Assembly (NCBI GenBank): GCA_949130495.1
Contig: CASBWL010000411.1
Span: forward strand, 1,004,001 to 1,068,000
Origin: Sambucus nigra
Lineage: Eukaryota; Streptophyta; Magnoliopsida; Dipsacales; Adoxaceae
Direction: 5' to 3'
Length of the DNA stretch: 64,000 nucleotides
In this document: piece after piece, positions 41,890 to 53,506 of the stretch
Layout: each line of letters begins with the position of its first letter
Position numbering within the stretch: the first letter of the stretch is position 1
Translations under genes and position numbers: made by a program
The notes under the pieces: generated by a model
Told to the model about the DNA's origin: nothing
Database searches by the model: none
Seen by the model: the letters and a program-made list of their open reading frames with translations, nothing else

Positions 41890-42690
41890 AGTTTTGGGCC
41901 TAAAACTATGTGGCTGAGTAAGATCAATATTTTTAGCTCAAGGTTGCTTGAATGTGCTATCTTGGGCAAATTTTGGTGTTTTGCCTGGTATGGTTAATGA
42001 CCTTAATTTTAACGTTGTGAAGAATACCATTGTCCTAATTGACACACCTTCTTTTGAATGAGAATCCACTAATAATATCTTGAGTCACTGACAAGACTTT
42101 AGAATTAGTCCTATGATCAGTGATTTCCAACCCTTAAAACATATATTCATTCCTTGCTTTCCACAACTCTCAAAATGTAGTTAGAGACATAATATTTAGA
42201 AGACTTTTAATAAAGTCTTTGTTTGAGTTCTCAATTCACCAGGCAATCATCATGGCTTTATGAGAGTTAAAGTTAATCTTGAGCTCAAACAGTCTACCCA
42301 ACCACTGTCAAACAAAAAATGCTACTAGACCACTTAAGAAGTAGTGACAAATTGATTCCTCACTTTTAAAACAACACCTGCATCTTGATGCTAATAAAAT
42401 GCCTAACTTATGAATTTCCTTGTCTAATGTCACTCATTTTGAAGCAATTTCCAATCAAAAATATAAATTTTCAAGGACATTACTTACTCCATAAGAACTT
42501 GAATGATTGAGCTATAGAATTTTTCATTCTACAAACCTCCACTGGTGAAGTAAAGTTAAACTCTCGAGTGATTGAAGGTTTCCAAACCATATAATTATTA
42601 CAAGTAGTAATCTGATCGGATGCAATTTCATGCACTAGTCTAATTCTTTTAAGAGTTTGACAACCATCATTGCCATGCTAAAGACTGGAT
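41890..42690 (-). pseudogene. LINE ORF2 fragment (zf-RVT part)
   Basis: On minus a broken frame contains RCCFKSEESICHYFLSGLVA near 42350, the CxCC...EES..H.F..G motif of L1 zf-RVT, and later ELWKARNEYMF and LLNIMSLTTF near 42180 (compare WEIWMSRNKCVFE in the other LINE). Stops are frequent. The 3' border and poly(A) cannot be fixed. A possible 5' truncation lies near 42700. Confidence 0.55.
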
Positions 42691-42699
42691 TTCTACTTT

Positions 42700-43960
42700 T
42701 TTCGAGATGAAAAGATCCAAAAAATCTTTTTTATTCATTAAGACGGGTTATGCCTTCATTTATCTTCAAATACCCTAGGACTTATACAACTGCTATCTTA
42801 CACTATTGGTGTAATATATATAAACGTAGCCATCTACTTATAGTTATGTAGAATCGCGTTACATTTATGTTCCTCAAAAGAAATAATCAAAGTGTGAATA
42901 TTTTTACTTTAATAGCAAATCTCTTAACTAACGGAGATCTACTGCGTAAACATTGATGGTTGCTTATTACAATTATGTGAAACTATTTGCAGTGCATGAA
43001 GCAAGTATATAAGGATTAATGAGATAACTTATTTAACACATATGAAGCATTTATGACTGGCCCCCAAAAATGTATAAAGACAATGATCCATGCATATTTT
43101 AAATCCAAATTTTTTATATAAAAGGTGACAAGACTAAAAACATCTCATAGAGTCTTTATACATATACAAAACTCTAGAAGTGTAATGACAATAAAGAGAA
43201 ATATATTTTTTAAAGTGACATTTAACCCATCTTCAACAAAGTCTTGTTAAAGTCGAGGTTCAAAAGAAAAATAAAGAAATATGAGGTTGCAGCAAACATG
43301 AGCCATCAAGTGACAATCAAGTTAATCTTCTCACCAAGTCACTGCCGAAAGCAACATTCCAAAAGCTTGTATACGAGTTTGGAATGCTTTGACTTCACCT
43401 ACAAACTGATTGAGTTAAGCTAATCATGAGGACCGTATCACCAAGGGGATAATCAGGAATCTACTTTTGGGGACAAATATGCCCCGTACACTTTTTTCCT
43501 TTAACTAGTTTTTTTCCCTTGAGTTTTTGTAATAAAGATTTGAACGAGAAATTATCACGCATGTCCAACATCAATACAATGATCACACAATCTATACTAT
43601 TTTTTCTTCACTTTGTTTTTTTCGTGCGTCTATTCTTTAGTATGGTTTTAACGAGACACCAATTATTGAATGATGGATATGGTTTACATCCACGTAAGCG
43701 TATTGTTGATATTTTATACTGTGAATGTACGCATGCATCCCTAATATTTGAATGCGTATCTTTTGCCTCCTAATGCACTGTAAACATGTGCGAACCCCTT
43801 GATTATTGACACATAATGAAACAAAAGTTTCTCGACTATATTCTATCAATGACTTGGGCCTTACTTTCCACAATAAATACTACATTTTTATATAGTTTTT
43901 GTTTTGAATATATTATCCCGAGTTGTAAAGAAATGGTTATTTGGGGTATGATCCCCCATT
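42700..43960. other. Unassigned AT-rich DNA
   Basis: No repeat boundary or supported gene. A short frame at 43519-43773 has no recognisable features, and CCTCAAAAGAAATAATC-type text is not a known repeat to me. Confidence 0.5.
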
Positions 43961-43967
43961 AATTATT

Positions 43968-44115
43968 GGGATAATTATGGGTTAGTCCCATTTACTTGGT
44001 AAAAGATGCATACAATCCTATTGACATTTCTTTAATTCACCAAGTCATTTTTCATAACAGAACACACATGTCAATCAAAATACACTCATTTTAGGTATGT
44101 ATTGGAACAAAATTG

Positions 44116-44146
<31 letters not shown>

Positions 44147-44512
44147 TTCCTTTTTTTGGTCCGCGCTAACGGCACCGTTGCCATCACTAGAGAAGAAGGT
44201 GTACCGTCGGAGAAAATGGAGTAATTACATAAATATATAATTTACCTATATTATTTTTTTCTCATATTAGATTATAAATATATAAATTTTGTGGATATTA
44301 GATTTTGAAGATTTGAAGTTATAGACTTTTAAAGATTTAATGATTTTTTTTTTTATTGAAAAACGAGATAGTTGCGAATTGGGATATTTTGGGGGTATCA
44401 AGTTTATTTTAATCTCATGAGTTGGCAAAATAAGATATTCGACACCATTCACCAAGTCAAAAGTTTTGTTTCATCATTGACTAAGTTAATGAGGCTTGTC
44501 ACTAATTATCCC
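43968..44512. mobile_element. Mutator-like MITE (545 bp)
   Basis: 9-bp target duplication TTAATTATT (43959-43967) and TTAATTCTT (44513-44521), 8 of 9 match. The first 10 bp, GGGATAATTA, are exact at both ends, and the inner ends CATTTACTTGG and CATTAACTTAG also pair. It encloses an AT microsatellite (44120-44146) and GCGCTAACGGCACCGTTGCC near 44163-44182. A 9-bp duplication is the Mutator family signature. Confidence 0.72.
44120..44146 (+). repeat. (AT)n microsatellite
   Basis: A pure AT run inside the Mutator-like MITE. Confidence 0.9.
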
Positions 44513-44726
44513 TTAATTCTTTGATATTGACACTTACCCTTAACATTTGAAGTTTTTAGGGTTTGACCCAAAAATGAGATGAAAAAATTATCACAAAAAT
44601 ACTTGTTAACACTATCGTTAAAAGTTATTTTGAGGATCAAACTCCAAGAATAAAAAATTATTAGCATTAAACCCAATTACTAAGAATTAGTCGGGGCCAA
44701 ACCAAACCACCACCACCAACCCCCAC

Positions 44727-45160
44727 TGGGGGTGACAATTCTGATTAATGGGTCGTGTTTGAGTCTGACCGACACAACACGACTTCATTTTACCAGACAC
44801 AAACACGTGTCTTTTTTGCCTAATGCGAACAAGAATAAGGTGATAAATTAATTTTACGTCAATTAACACGATTAAACACGACCTAACACGATAATCCGCT
44901 TATTTTTTATATTAAAATATAATATTTTAAATTTATGTTGCATGAAATATATTAATTATAAATGGATGATAATCCAATCAAATTGGATTGCTTAATCGTG
45001 TCAATTAGGTTAAAACGATCAATTTCGAGTCAATTTTGTTTCAAACTTAAGTCACAAACACAACCCTTTACCAAGGCAAAATATCTTGTCCCGAACACGA
45101 TACACCATGTTAACTTCATGTTAATTTTGTGTTACATCGTGTCGGAAAGTGCAACCCCCA
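44727..45160. mobile_element. Probable hAT-type MITE (434 bp)
   Basis: Ends TGGGGGTGACAATTC and GAAAGTGCAACCCCCA form a gapped inverted repeat. The interior has ACACGA/TCGTGT blocks in both orientations, as in hAT MITEs (GGGTCGTGTT, AACACGACC). Flanks ACCCCCAC and ACCCTAAC match in 6 of 8. Less sure than the other two hATs. Confidence 0.5.
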
Positions 45161-45182
45161 ACCCTAACCCACCCACTTCACT

Positions 45183-45200
45183 CCCCCCCCCCCCCCCCCC
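45183..45200 (+). repeat. Poly(C) run
   Basis: 18 consecutive C, just beside the LTR end TTGTGACAACCC at 45204. Such a run may have resulted from slippage and could also be an assembly or sequencing artefact. Confidence 0.85.
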
Positions 45201-45619
45201 GGTTGTGACAACCCTTCTTTTTATATTTAATTCGGTTAGCTACGCCCAATTAAATTAAAGTGGAGCGTCAATATGTTGGCACTAGAAAAAGAATTTAAAA
45301 TAAATACAATAGAGGAAACACATACACTCCCATACGTGTAACCAAATCACATCATAGCAATTATAGGATCCACAAGTAATATCAGTACGGAATATAAAAT
45401 GCCCAAACATACGGGCCCAGAGACAAATTAGGTAAAGTGTGTAATGTAAACTTCGCAACACTATCAAATCCCTAACAATGGGAAATCTCTTATACCACAC
45501 TCAAAGGAAGAGTGACAAAATAGGATAAGGACCAGCGTCCACCGCGACAGGATCCTGAGAATAGATGCGAGGTCATCCAGCTCCACGGTCTACTGTCCAA
45601 CGGGAGGAGGACATGTATA

Positions 45620-45624
<5 letters not shown>

Positions 45625-45693
<69 letters not shown>
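45625..45693 (+). repeat. (TA)n microsatellite
   Basis: A pure TA run of about 69 bp. The (IY)n ORF over it (45565-45795) is an artefact. Confidence 0.95.
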
Positions 45694-45695
<2 letters not shown>

Positions 45696-46505
45696 GGGAG
45701 GGTACATAGAAACGGGTGTCAACAACAAGAAAATCTATATAGTTATAAGATGTACGTATGATGAACGCATACTCAACAAAACTTGTCTCCAGTAATTAAT
45801 TCGTTTAATTACCCAACCAATGCTCTTATGTCGTGACTACCGAACCCAAACTCGAGTAACGTGTAATCTCATATCGTATCGTGATTAATCATTATTAATC
45901 TCATTTCAGTATTTAACGTATCAAAATATTTTGCTTCAGGTATAATAGCAAATGCATCGATTCAGGATATTACTTTAAGACACAAGCATAATATCTCACA
46001 CAACAAGTCATATCAGGTCACTATCGTTACCGGGGGGAACAAGTCGTAACACTACGCCTACACACGAATATTCCCCAATATTACGTGGGAAGGGCTATCA
46101 TACTAAGTCCTAAATCACATGGCGTTCCAAGGTCTTTCTATTCGACCCGCATTACAACCATGTGTCCGGTTCCAGTGGGTTATCTCCGACACGGCACTCG
46201 AGCAGAACCTAACCGGATCAATCACAAAAATCACATTCAACACGTGCCTACGTCGACTCGACAATATACATGTAAAATAATTTCACGCTTATGTATATAT
46301 ACAATCGTGTCAAGTCTCTTACTCGAGTTATACAATAGTCATTATTTACAATATAACATAATTTACATCATTAATTTACTAATTCAACATCAAATCCTTT
46401 CAAGGTTATATATCCCTAATAACCATAAGTATGTGATCAAGTTAGGATATTAGGCACAACACCATAATTATCTTACTAACAACATGAAAAACATTAGCAC
46501 TCTTA

Positions 46506-46863
46506 TTTCAACAACTTTCTGCCAAGAATTGTAAAACAATAATTTGAGGCTTTTCCGATCTGTATTTGGAAAAACTTAAAACTACAAAGTTGTTCAGAAT
46601 GTGATTTTCTACAAGGACACGCGAGCACGCTACCATCTTCGGCTTAAAACATACCCGAAACTAACATATAATATTTGCCCCTCTTTTCGACAACATTCTG
46701 CACAGAATTGTAAAGCGCCAATTCGAGGTTTTTTCGATCCGTTTTTGGAAAAACTTAAAACTACAAAGTTGTTCGGAGCGTGATTTTCTACAAGGAGACA
46801 CGAGCAAGCTACCATAACCTGCTTAAAACAGACACGAAACTAACATATAATATTCGCCTCTGT
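46506..46863 (+). repeat. 179-bp tandem duplication in the Tekay LTR
   Basis: Unit 1 begins TTTCAACAACTTTCTGCC at 46506 and unit 2 TTTCGACAACATTCTGCAC at 46685. Both contain GGAAAAACTTAAAACTACAA and GTGATTTTCTACAAGGA. Units differ at roughly every tenth base, by eye, so the duplication is older than the LTR insertion or has diverged. Confidence 0.85.
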
Positions 46864-47062
46864 TTTCGTTTCGGATTTGTATGAGTTCAATTTGTTTCTA
46901 GTTTAATGCATCCTAAATCATTTACACCCCATCAATTTCAAGATTTAGGGATTCAACTCCCTGTTCATACACTTTTTCATCAAACATTCAAGATTTAACA
47001 ATCCAGATTAACTTGCCTTTGTTTTGTGTAGGGAGGTGTTGATGAAGTAGATGGCAACCTTG

Positions 47063-47121
47063 TTCTTCTTCTTCTTCTTCTTCTTCTTCTTGTTCTTCTT
47101 CTTCTTCTTCTTCTTCTTCTT
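47063..47121 (+). repeat. (CTT)n microsatellite
   Basis: A nearly pure CTT run in the Tekay LTR, interrupted once by G. It is the AAG-rich R/U5 stretch on minus. Confidence 0.9.
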
Positions 47122-47642
47122 TTCCTCTTATTTCTTTCTCTACCTTTCCTATACACACAAAAGAGAAGACTAAGCCCTAACCCGTTCTATATAAGGGTAA
47201 TTTTCGGATTTAATTAAAACTTAGGGTGTAAAATGACCACAATACCCTTTTTCGAGTCACCAAGGGTCTAAAAACTCCCGGAACATAAATATAACTTTCG
47301 GGTTCTTAATTCCAACTATTACGAGTCACTTATCTAAAATATACTTTTCGCACCCAACTCTTAAGTCCCGTGCTCAAAATTCGTAAAGTAGTCTCTATCA
47401 CTCATTAACGACATAACTTAAAATCATACGTTTATATTTACTCTTCACGCTAGTAAACATATATGTAAATAAACATTATCACTATAATTAATATTTATCA
47501 TAAGTCAATTTAATTTCCCCATTAAATTATTTTATTTCTCACATATAGGTAATTATGCATTAATTTAATTTTTTAATTAAATCATTTTGATTACGCGCAC
47601 ACACAAGTAATTAATAATGCAGTAAAATTACGGGGTATTACA

Positions 47643-47655
47643 TTCTCCCGCTTTA
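47643..47655 (-). other. Tekay polypurine tract
   Basis: Minus reads AAAGCGGGAGAATG directly before the LTR start TGTAATACCCC. Confidence 0.7.
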
Positions 47656-47705
47656 CGAACGGAATTTCATCCTCGAAATCCAAAATAAAACAAATCAATT
47701 TCAAT

Positions 47706-48788
47706 TCAAGTCAAGCAAGGTAGTTTCGTACGTACCTTCCGTGAAGAGATATGGGTGACTAATTCGCAAGTTATCCTCTCTCTCCCAAGTGGCCTCGGAC
47801 TCATTATGATGACTCCATAAACACGAACAAGAGGAATGACTTTTAACCTCAACTGCTGCTCACGACTATTTAGGATCCTAACCGGCCTCTCCTCGTAGCA
47901 CCCATCGAGGTGCAGCTCAATCCTGTCTAAATTTACGTGCAGGTGTGAGTCCTTGGGACGTAAGAACTTCCTCAATATGGATACATGAAAATCATCGTGT
48001 ATCCGTTAGAGATGGTCAGGTAGGGTTAACCGGTAAGCAACCGGTCCCGCTCTGTCCAACACGGTAAACGGACCCACGTATCGCGGTAAAAGCTTCCCTT
48101 TGGCACCAAAGCGAACAACGCCTCTCATGGGTAAGACCCTTAACAACACTTGGTCCCCAACGACGAACTTTAACTTCCTCCGCCTTATGTCAGCATAATT
48201 CTTCTGACGATCTTGCACGGTCTTCATCCGTGCATGAATCAAGTCAACCTTCTTCGAGGTCTCCCTAATAATATCCCGACCCAGCATCCGGTGCTCTTCG
48301 AACTCGAACCAACATGTAGGGAATCGATAAGGCCTGCCGTATAAAGCGTCGTATGCTGCCATACCCATAGTCTGTTGATAACTATTATTGTGTGCAAACT
48401 CCACCAGTGGCAAATGCATATCCCAACCACCTTTGAAGTCCGACACACAAACTCGCAATATGTCCTCCAAAATTTGGTTCACCCGCTCCATCTGACCATC
48501 AGACTAAGGGTGGAATGCGGTACTCAAACTCAACTGAACTCCCATTGCCTCCTAAAGACTGCCCCCAAAGTGCGAGATGAAGACACTACCACGATCGGAC
48601 ACGATGTCACGCGGTACCCCATGTAACTTCACAATCTCCTCAATAAACATCTTGGCATACTTTTCTGTCGTATAATCCGTCCTCACTGGAAGGAAATGAG
48701 CCACCTTTGTCAGTATGTTGACGATGACCCAAATAGAATCATGACCGCGCTGCTATATTGGCAACCCAATAATGAAATCCATGGAGAT
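47706..48788 (-). pseudogene. Tekay integrase C-terminal part and chromodomain
   Basis: Minus frame 48491-48006 has MERVNQILEDILRVC (integrase Glu region), WDMHLPLVEFAHNNSYQQTM and RFGAKGKLLPRYVGPFTVLD (GPF motif). After a stop in the same frame, 47975-47706 holds the chromodomain: YEERPVRILNSREQQLRLK, then a frameshift where VLW.HH...EATWE is expected (the WE part sits in another frame). Upstream, 48788-48492 contains MDFIIGLPI (catalytic Asp) and IVSDRGSVFISHF (second Asp) with several stops. Chromodomains guide integration into heterochromatin. Confidence 0.85.
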
Positions 48789-48873
48789 TGTAAGGCCCTA
48801 AAACATGATTAGTAATGTTAATTACATGATTAATTATAAGTTATTTGTTATTAGTTATAAATTGGTTATGTGT

Positions 48874-49433
48874 TGTTGATGTAAAAAATTAGATTATATA
48901 TAATTATTTAATCACCGATAAATTTAAATGAGACAAATAAATTTTAAAGTGGTTCAGCCTTATAAGAATGGCCTACGTCCGCTGTTTTTGTTATTGCTGA
49001 CTGTTTGGAAATTCTCGATTACATGTTTAGTCAAGAAATTTTGTTTCCTTACAATGAGGATGATACAATGTATTTATAGCCCTTAGGCTGTACATGTGAA
49101 AGGGTAATACATAGTTGTCCCTTAGGCGTATACATCTGTATGATAATAATAAGCATTTAATGCCCAGTCAATCTGTTGGTCTTCCTGCTATTAATGCTCC
49201 GTACGAGGTGCAGCTCGGACCACCTAAGCTGCTCGGACCGCCTAAGTAGCTCGGTACTCATGAGTTGCTCGGTGCAGTAAAGTTCCTCGGAGAACACTTG
49301 TTGCTCGAAACGTCTGAGTTGGTCGGGGGGGTTGAGTTCCTCGATGTGAAGATGTTTGTAAAAAGTGCTATGTAGACTGACACGTGTCTTCTCATGATTT
49401 ATCCACGTCAGCAGGTTAATTTTGGTATCAACA
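48874..49433 (-). mobile_element. Tat element 3' LTR (560 bp)
   Basis: TGTTGATG...TATCAACA ends. Contains the duplication AGCTCGGACCACCTAAGCT / GCTCGGACCGCCTAAGT (49211-49250), where the other LTR has one copy. TATTTATA at about 49070 is TATAAATA on minus. Confidence 0.92.
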
Positions 49434-49445
49434 GAATCCCCCAAT
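49434..49445 (-). other. Tat polypurine tract
   Basis: Minus reads TTGGGGGATTC next to the LTR start TGTTGAT. Confidence 0.75.
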
Positions 49446-49481
49446 GTTCCACAGTTCGAGATTTGAGGAGTGTGGAACATT
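49443..49481. repeat. Perfect 11-bp inverted repeat beside the polypurine tract
   Basis: AATGTTCCACA (49443-49453) and TGTGGAACATT (49471-49481) with a 17-nt loop. It overlaps the end of the polypurine tract. Confidence 0.9.
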
Positions 49482-49683
49482 CTTTCTCGAAATAAGGCGG
49501 TTTTAAATGGTCATCCTGAAATTTAGGAGTGTTTTCTTTGTATTTATTTTTCCTTCCAAATTCGTAGAATCGAACTTTTTGAATTTTTATAACCGCCTTG
49601 GTCCCCGCGCCCTTTTTGTCCTTTTAGCCGCCGGTAGCGTAATCGTTTCTTTTGTAATCATTATCTTTACCATTTCCCAAGGT

Positions 49684-49692
49684 AAGGTATTT
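49684..49692 (+). promoter_or_regulatory. Candidate TATA element of the antisense gene
   Basis: AGGTATTTAAGCG, about 170 nt before the ATG at 49860, preceded by C/T-rich sequence. Weak evidence: position and composition only. Confidence 0.3.
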
Positions 49693-49859
49693 AAGCGTTG
49701 CAGACAATCCCATCGCCTTCTACTTTTTCAAATTTGTATCTTTGAGTTTTCCATTGTCTTTCTCTCTTGTGCGTTCATCCCTTTCATCGTTCGTTGTCAA
49801 CCGATCCATCCTTTTTTCTGTAAGATCTTCTTCCTTCTCGTTTATTTCTTCTGTTCATC

Positions 49860-52800
49860 ATGGTCTATCTTGTTGAATCGCTTGATAAGTTTCGTTCTGA
49901 TTTTTCTATTCCTCCATGGGTCATATTGGAGGAATTTTCTGGTTCTTCTGATTATTTTCGTCTGGCTGAGGGGCATTGGTTCCCCAGTTTCTTTGTGGAC
50001 GAATGTGGCTTCTCTTTTCCTTATGTTTGGAATTCTGTCAATATTTTGACGTGGTTCCTACAAAAATAGCCCCCAATACATGGAGAATAGTTAATGGGGT
50101 TCATAGATTAAATCAGATTCATGGAACTCGTATAGGAATTCCGGAGATCATGTTTTGTTATAGATGGGTTGTTGGTGACAACACTTTTTATTTGAAAACT
50201 CGATTTTTAAATAGGGCTTTAGTGGTCAATCTCCCAGATGCCAATAGGGATTATTTCGAGCATGGTGTTGTCATGAAAAATTGGCAACACGCTCCACTAA
50301 CTGGGAATGATGTGTACCAGGGTCCTAGATGCCCTCCCTATGGCAATGGGATAGGTTGTTTCTATTTTATTTTATTTTATTTTTTAAATTATGCTTTCTT
50401 TGTGTTTGATAAAATGTGTCACTGATATTTTAATTTTTCATTTATTTGCAGTTGACAGCAAAAGAAAGTCTCCAAAAGAGACATAAGTTAATTTGAAGCA
50501 TCTGAAACTTATCTGGGGTTTGCATCAGACTGTTGCCAACAAGCATATCAGATCCGCTTCATACTTGCTGCAGTACAGGAGTTACACCTCATCCTTTACT
50601 GCTCATCCAGTGATCAGCGATATTGAACCGGTGCCAGTTCCTGAAGATTCTTCTCCTGAATCACACATTCCCCTTAGTGATAGGATGAAGAGAAGAAGAG
50701 CTCCTACTATCTTCGAGAAATATGCCTCCACTGCTGGCGAGGCAAAGAAAAGCAAACATGATGTCTCAATGGAAGGGACAAAAACAATCGATGTACCTCC
50801 TCCTGCTGCAACCAAGAAAGCTGCTGAGAAGCCCCCAGTGGCTCCGAGCAATGTAGTTACTTCAAGTGATGTGATAGTCATATCCCCGACCAAGACTACA
50901 TCATTGGTCGAAACTGTTCCTGCTCCCCCAAGGAAGCTGAAGAAGAGCTCCTCAATCAATTTGGCTGAATCCATCTCTCAGCCCCCGACTACTGGAAGTG
51001 GTGTTCCCACTTTTGTTGCCTCGAGCTCTGCCATGAGCTCGGTGAAGTCTTGGATCATTCCCGAGATCCAAGGTATTTACGAAAATCTTTCTCGAGACAT
51101 GGTTACCACATTAGCAGCTCGTCATATTTAATCTGTAAGTCTTATTGTCCTCAACTTTCATTTTTCCACCGTTATATCTTTGCACTGACTTGCTATTATT
51201 TTCTTTTACCAGTTGGTGACCTGTTTTAATACAATTTTGAAGAAAGATGAAGCAATTAAAGCTTCAAGCTCCTTATCAGGTGTAGAGGAAGCTTTGGTGG
51301 GTCTGACGCAGTCTCTGAAAGATTCTTGTCATAAGTATGATGACGATAAGGCTGCTTGGGAGAAGAAACTTGATTCCACCGAGCAGGAGAGGAACCAAGC
51401 TGTTGAAGTCTCCAAAGGTTTGGAGAAGAAAATAAAAGACTTGAAAGAGAATAATAAAGAGCTCGAAGGGAAGCTCAAAAATGCTGGTGAGCTTGAAAAT
51501 AAGCTCAAAGCTGCCGAAGAAGAGTTGGGCCAACTTCGTGAAGTAAGTCGTCAGAAGGAGGAAGTGGAGAATAAATTGAAGGCTACCGAGGAACTTCTAT
51601 ACGAGAAGCTTTCCTCGAAGAAGGTGAAAAGGAAAATGGCTATAAAAAAATCTTTCAGCGTTGGCTGGGATAAGGGGTGGAATAAGGGTGTGGCTGCCAT
51701 GATGTCACAAGTGGAGTATGGTAGCCTCAAGTATTTTAGGGATGGTTGGGTCGCTGCTCTGCAAGAGATGAAGGTTGATGAAAATTCTGACCTATTTTAG
51801 CGACATATCCCGGGCCCCCTCCAACTCCTGAAGAAGAAGAAGAGGACGAAGCTGCCTCTGAGGAATCTTCTATGGTGATGGGAGATCAAATCCATCCTCC
51901 CCCAGTTATCCAGTCCACCGGCGAGCAACTCCAACTACCCCTTATCTCATCCGAGAAGCTTTCAACACCCCCCGAGGAAACCTATGTGCCATCCGAGCAA
52001 CCTACCTCCTCGTCTCAACCTCCCGAGAAATTTTTGGGAGACAAGGAGAAGTGTAGAGTTGTTCGGCTTTTTCTCTCTGTTTTATTTTTCTTTATCAAAT
52101 GTAACTCTTAACTTTGTACTTCTCCTTTATGATGTAATAAAATTTGAAATTTTGATTGTGCATACTGTAGACTTTCTTCTTCTCGCTTTGTTTGCACTCT
52201 TATTAATTCTTAATTTCTCTTCTTCTTACTAGTTTATGGCCAGGATGGCGTTGTTGTCTGATCATGATACAAAACTGCTGAATCAATATAATGAATATTT
52301 CAAGGCTGGTCATACAGATATGACCAAAGCTCAGATTGTTGATACACTCGGTCCAGATGCTCCAGAGCGGGCAGTTGAAGCCTACCAGTACTTGAAGTGC
52401 CTGCTCGACCGTGTTGTGGCTAACAATGTTGCATACTATGAGATGATTGAAGACCTCCAGGGTACTCTCGGGGAGCTTCAACAACAATATAAGGAATCAA
52501 CAGCCCTCTTGCACCAAGGATACGAGCAGAAGTATCAACAACTGAATGCTGATAAAGGTTATGATAAATTGGTTGCTGCCTACGATTTGAGAGAAAGAAC
52601 GCTGAAGACTGAGGTTGAAGAACATAGGCAGATAGCTATGTTGATGGAGTAATAACCTGCGAGGTGAAGTGTCTCGACTGAAATCTGAGCGTCTCCCTCG
52701 AGTGCATTGGTCCCAGTGAACGATGAAGGGTTCTCTTTTCTGGAAGTTGAAAATGCCAACCTGAGAGATGAGCTAGAAACCCTGAAGAGGATGGGGCCTT

Positions 52801-53506
52801 CTACTTCTGCTCGGGGATGAGGAAGAGCTTCTCGGGGATGAGCAAGAGTTCCTCGAATTTCCGTTACGGAACAAAGAACTCAATCTGCTCTGGAGAACCA
52901 AGCCTTCCAATTGATGGCAAAGAATCAGGCATTGGCTGAGATGTCTAAGAAAATCCAAACCCTCGACGAGCAATTGGCTGCCCAGAATTCTGCCTTGGAG
53001 AATAAAGAACTCTTTGCAAAAAATCTTCACGAGCAGCTGGAAAGGTTGACTTATCAATTCCACAAACAACCAAGAGAATTCTGGATGGCTGGCTACAATG
53101 AGGCTCTCTACCATTTGGATGATCGGATCCAAAATGTGAATAATGAGGGTTACAAACAAGGGTGGCTGAGTGCCTTGGGTGTACTGCAATTAGAACAAGG
53201 TCACTACTTGTGGGATTACCATAATCCTGGGCTGCTCGACCTGCCAGTGCCACCATTCAAACTCGACATGAGCTGGATCCTTGCTCGGGCAATCCCTCAG
53301 TGTTTGATTTCCAAATACCTTGGCGATTACAATCTCCATTCCAATGCTGAGATATCTCGCCCCGAGCACCTACTTGATCGACCATCTGTGATGAACATCA
53401 CGATGCTTAAAGATCTTAATTTTATAAATTCCCCTTATGCTTTAGATGATCCTCCTGCTGGCGAGGAACCTGTTTCAAAAGCAGAGGGGAAGAAACCAAT
53501 AGAGTA
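49860..53506 (+). pseudogene. Antisense multi-exon gene of the Tat element, gypsy-type (PF04195-like) with coiled coils
   Basis: Runs against pol. Exon 1 (49860-50354): MVYLVESLDKF, HWFPSFFVDECGFSFP, a frameshift near 50040, then FDVVPTKIAPNTWRIVNGV (the P..L/I.PN.WR core of 'putative gypsy type transposon' proteins) and FCYRWVVGDNTFYLKTR. Intron 50355-50451 (GT-AG). Exon 2 (50452-51134): low-complexity P/S/K-rich linker with two stops. Intron 51135-51212 (GT-AG), phase 0. Exon 3 (from 51213): about 120 residues of coiled coil (repeating LK..E..L heptads) ending SVGWDKGWNKGV and YFRDGWVAALQEM, frameshift near 51800, PPTPEEEEEDEAA. A further frame (52236-53506, two breaks) continues the coiled coil and ends GYKQGWLSALGVLQL. 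Function unknown; distant kin of element-borne antisense genes in Tat elements. Confidence 0.6.

Larger units (their letters stand above)
45204..47642 (-). mobile_element. Tekay 3' LTR (2439 bp)
   Basis: Minus strand begins TGTAATACCCCG (ends at 47642) and ends GGGTTGTCACA (45204). A TTATATAG TATA-like box lies near 47187-47196 on minus, followed by GGGTTAGGGCTTAG, the typical start region. It holds a (CTT)n run (47063-47121), a 179-bp tandem duplication (46506-46863) and a (TA)n run (45625-45693). No gene. Confidence 0.8.

Noticed and set aside
45565..45795. ORF with (IY)n tract
   Set aside because: Translation of the (TA)n microsatellite; no start context or domain.
49507..50049. Membrane protein ORF upstream of 49860
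   Set aside because: Hydrophobic (F, I, L-rich) frame in a T-rich leader; the frame starting at 49860 has family motifs in a different register.
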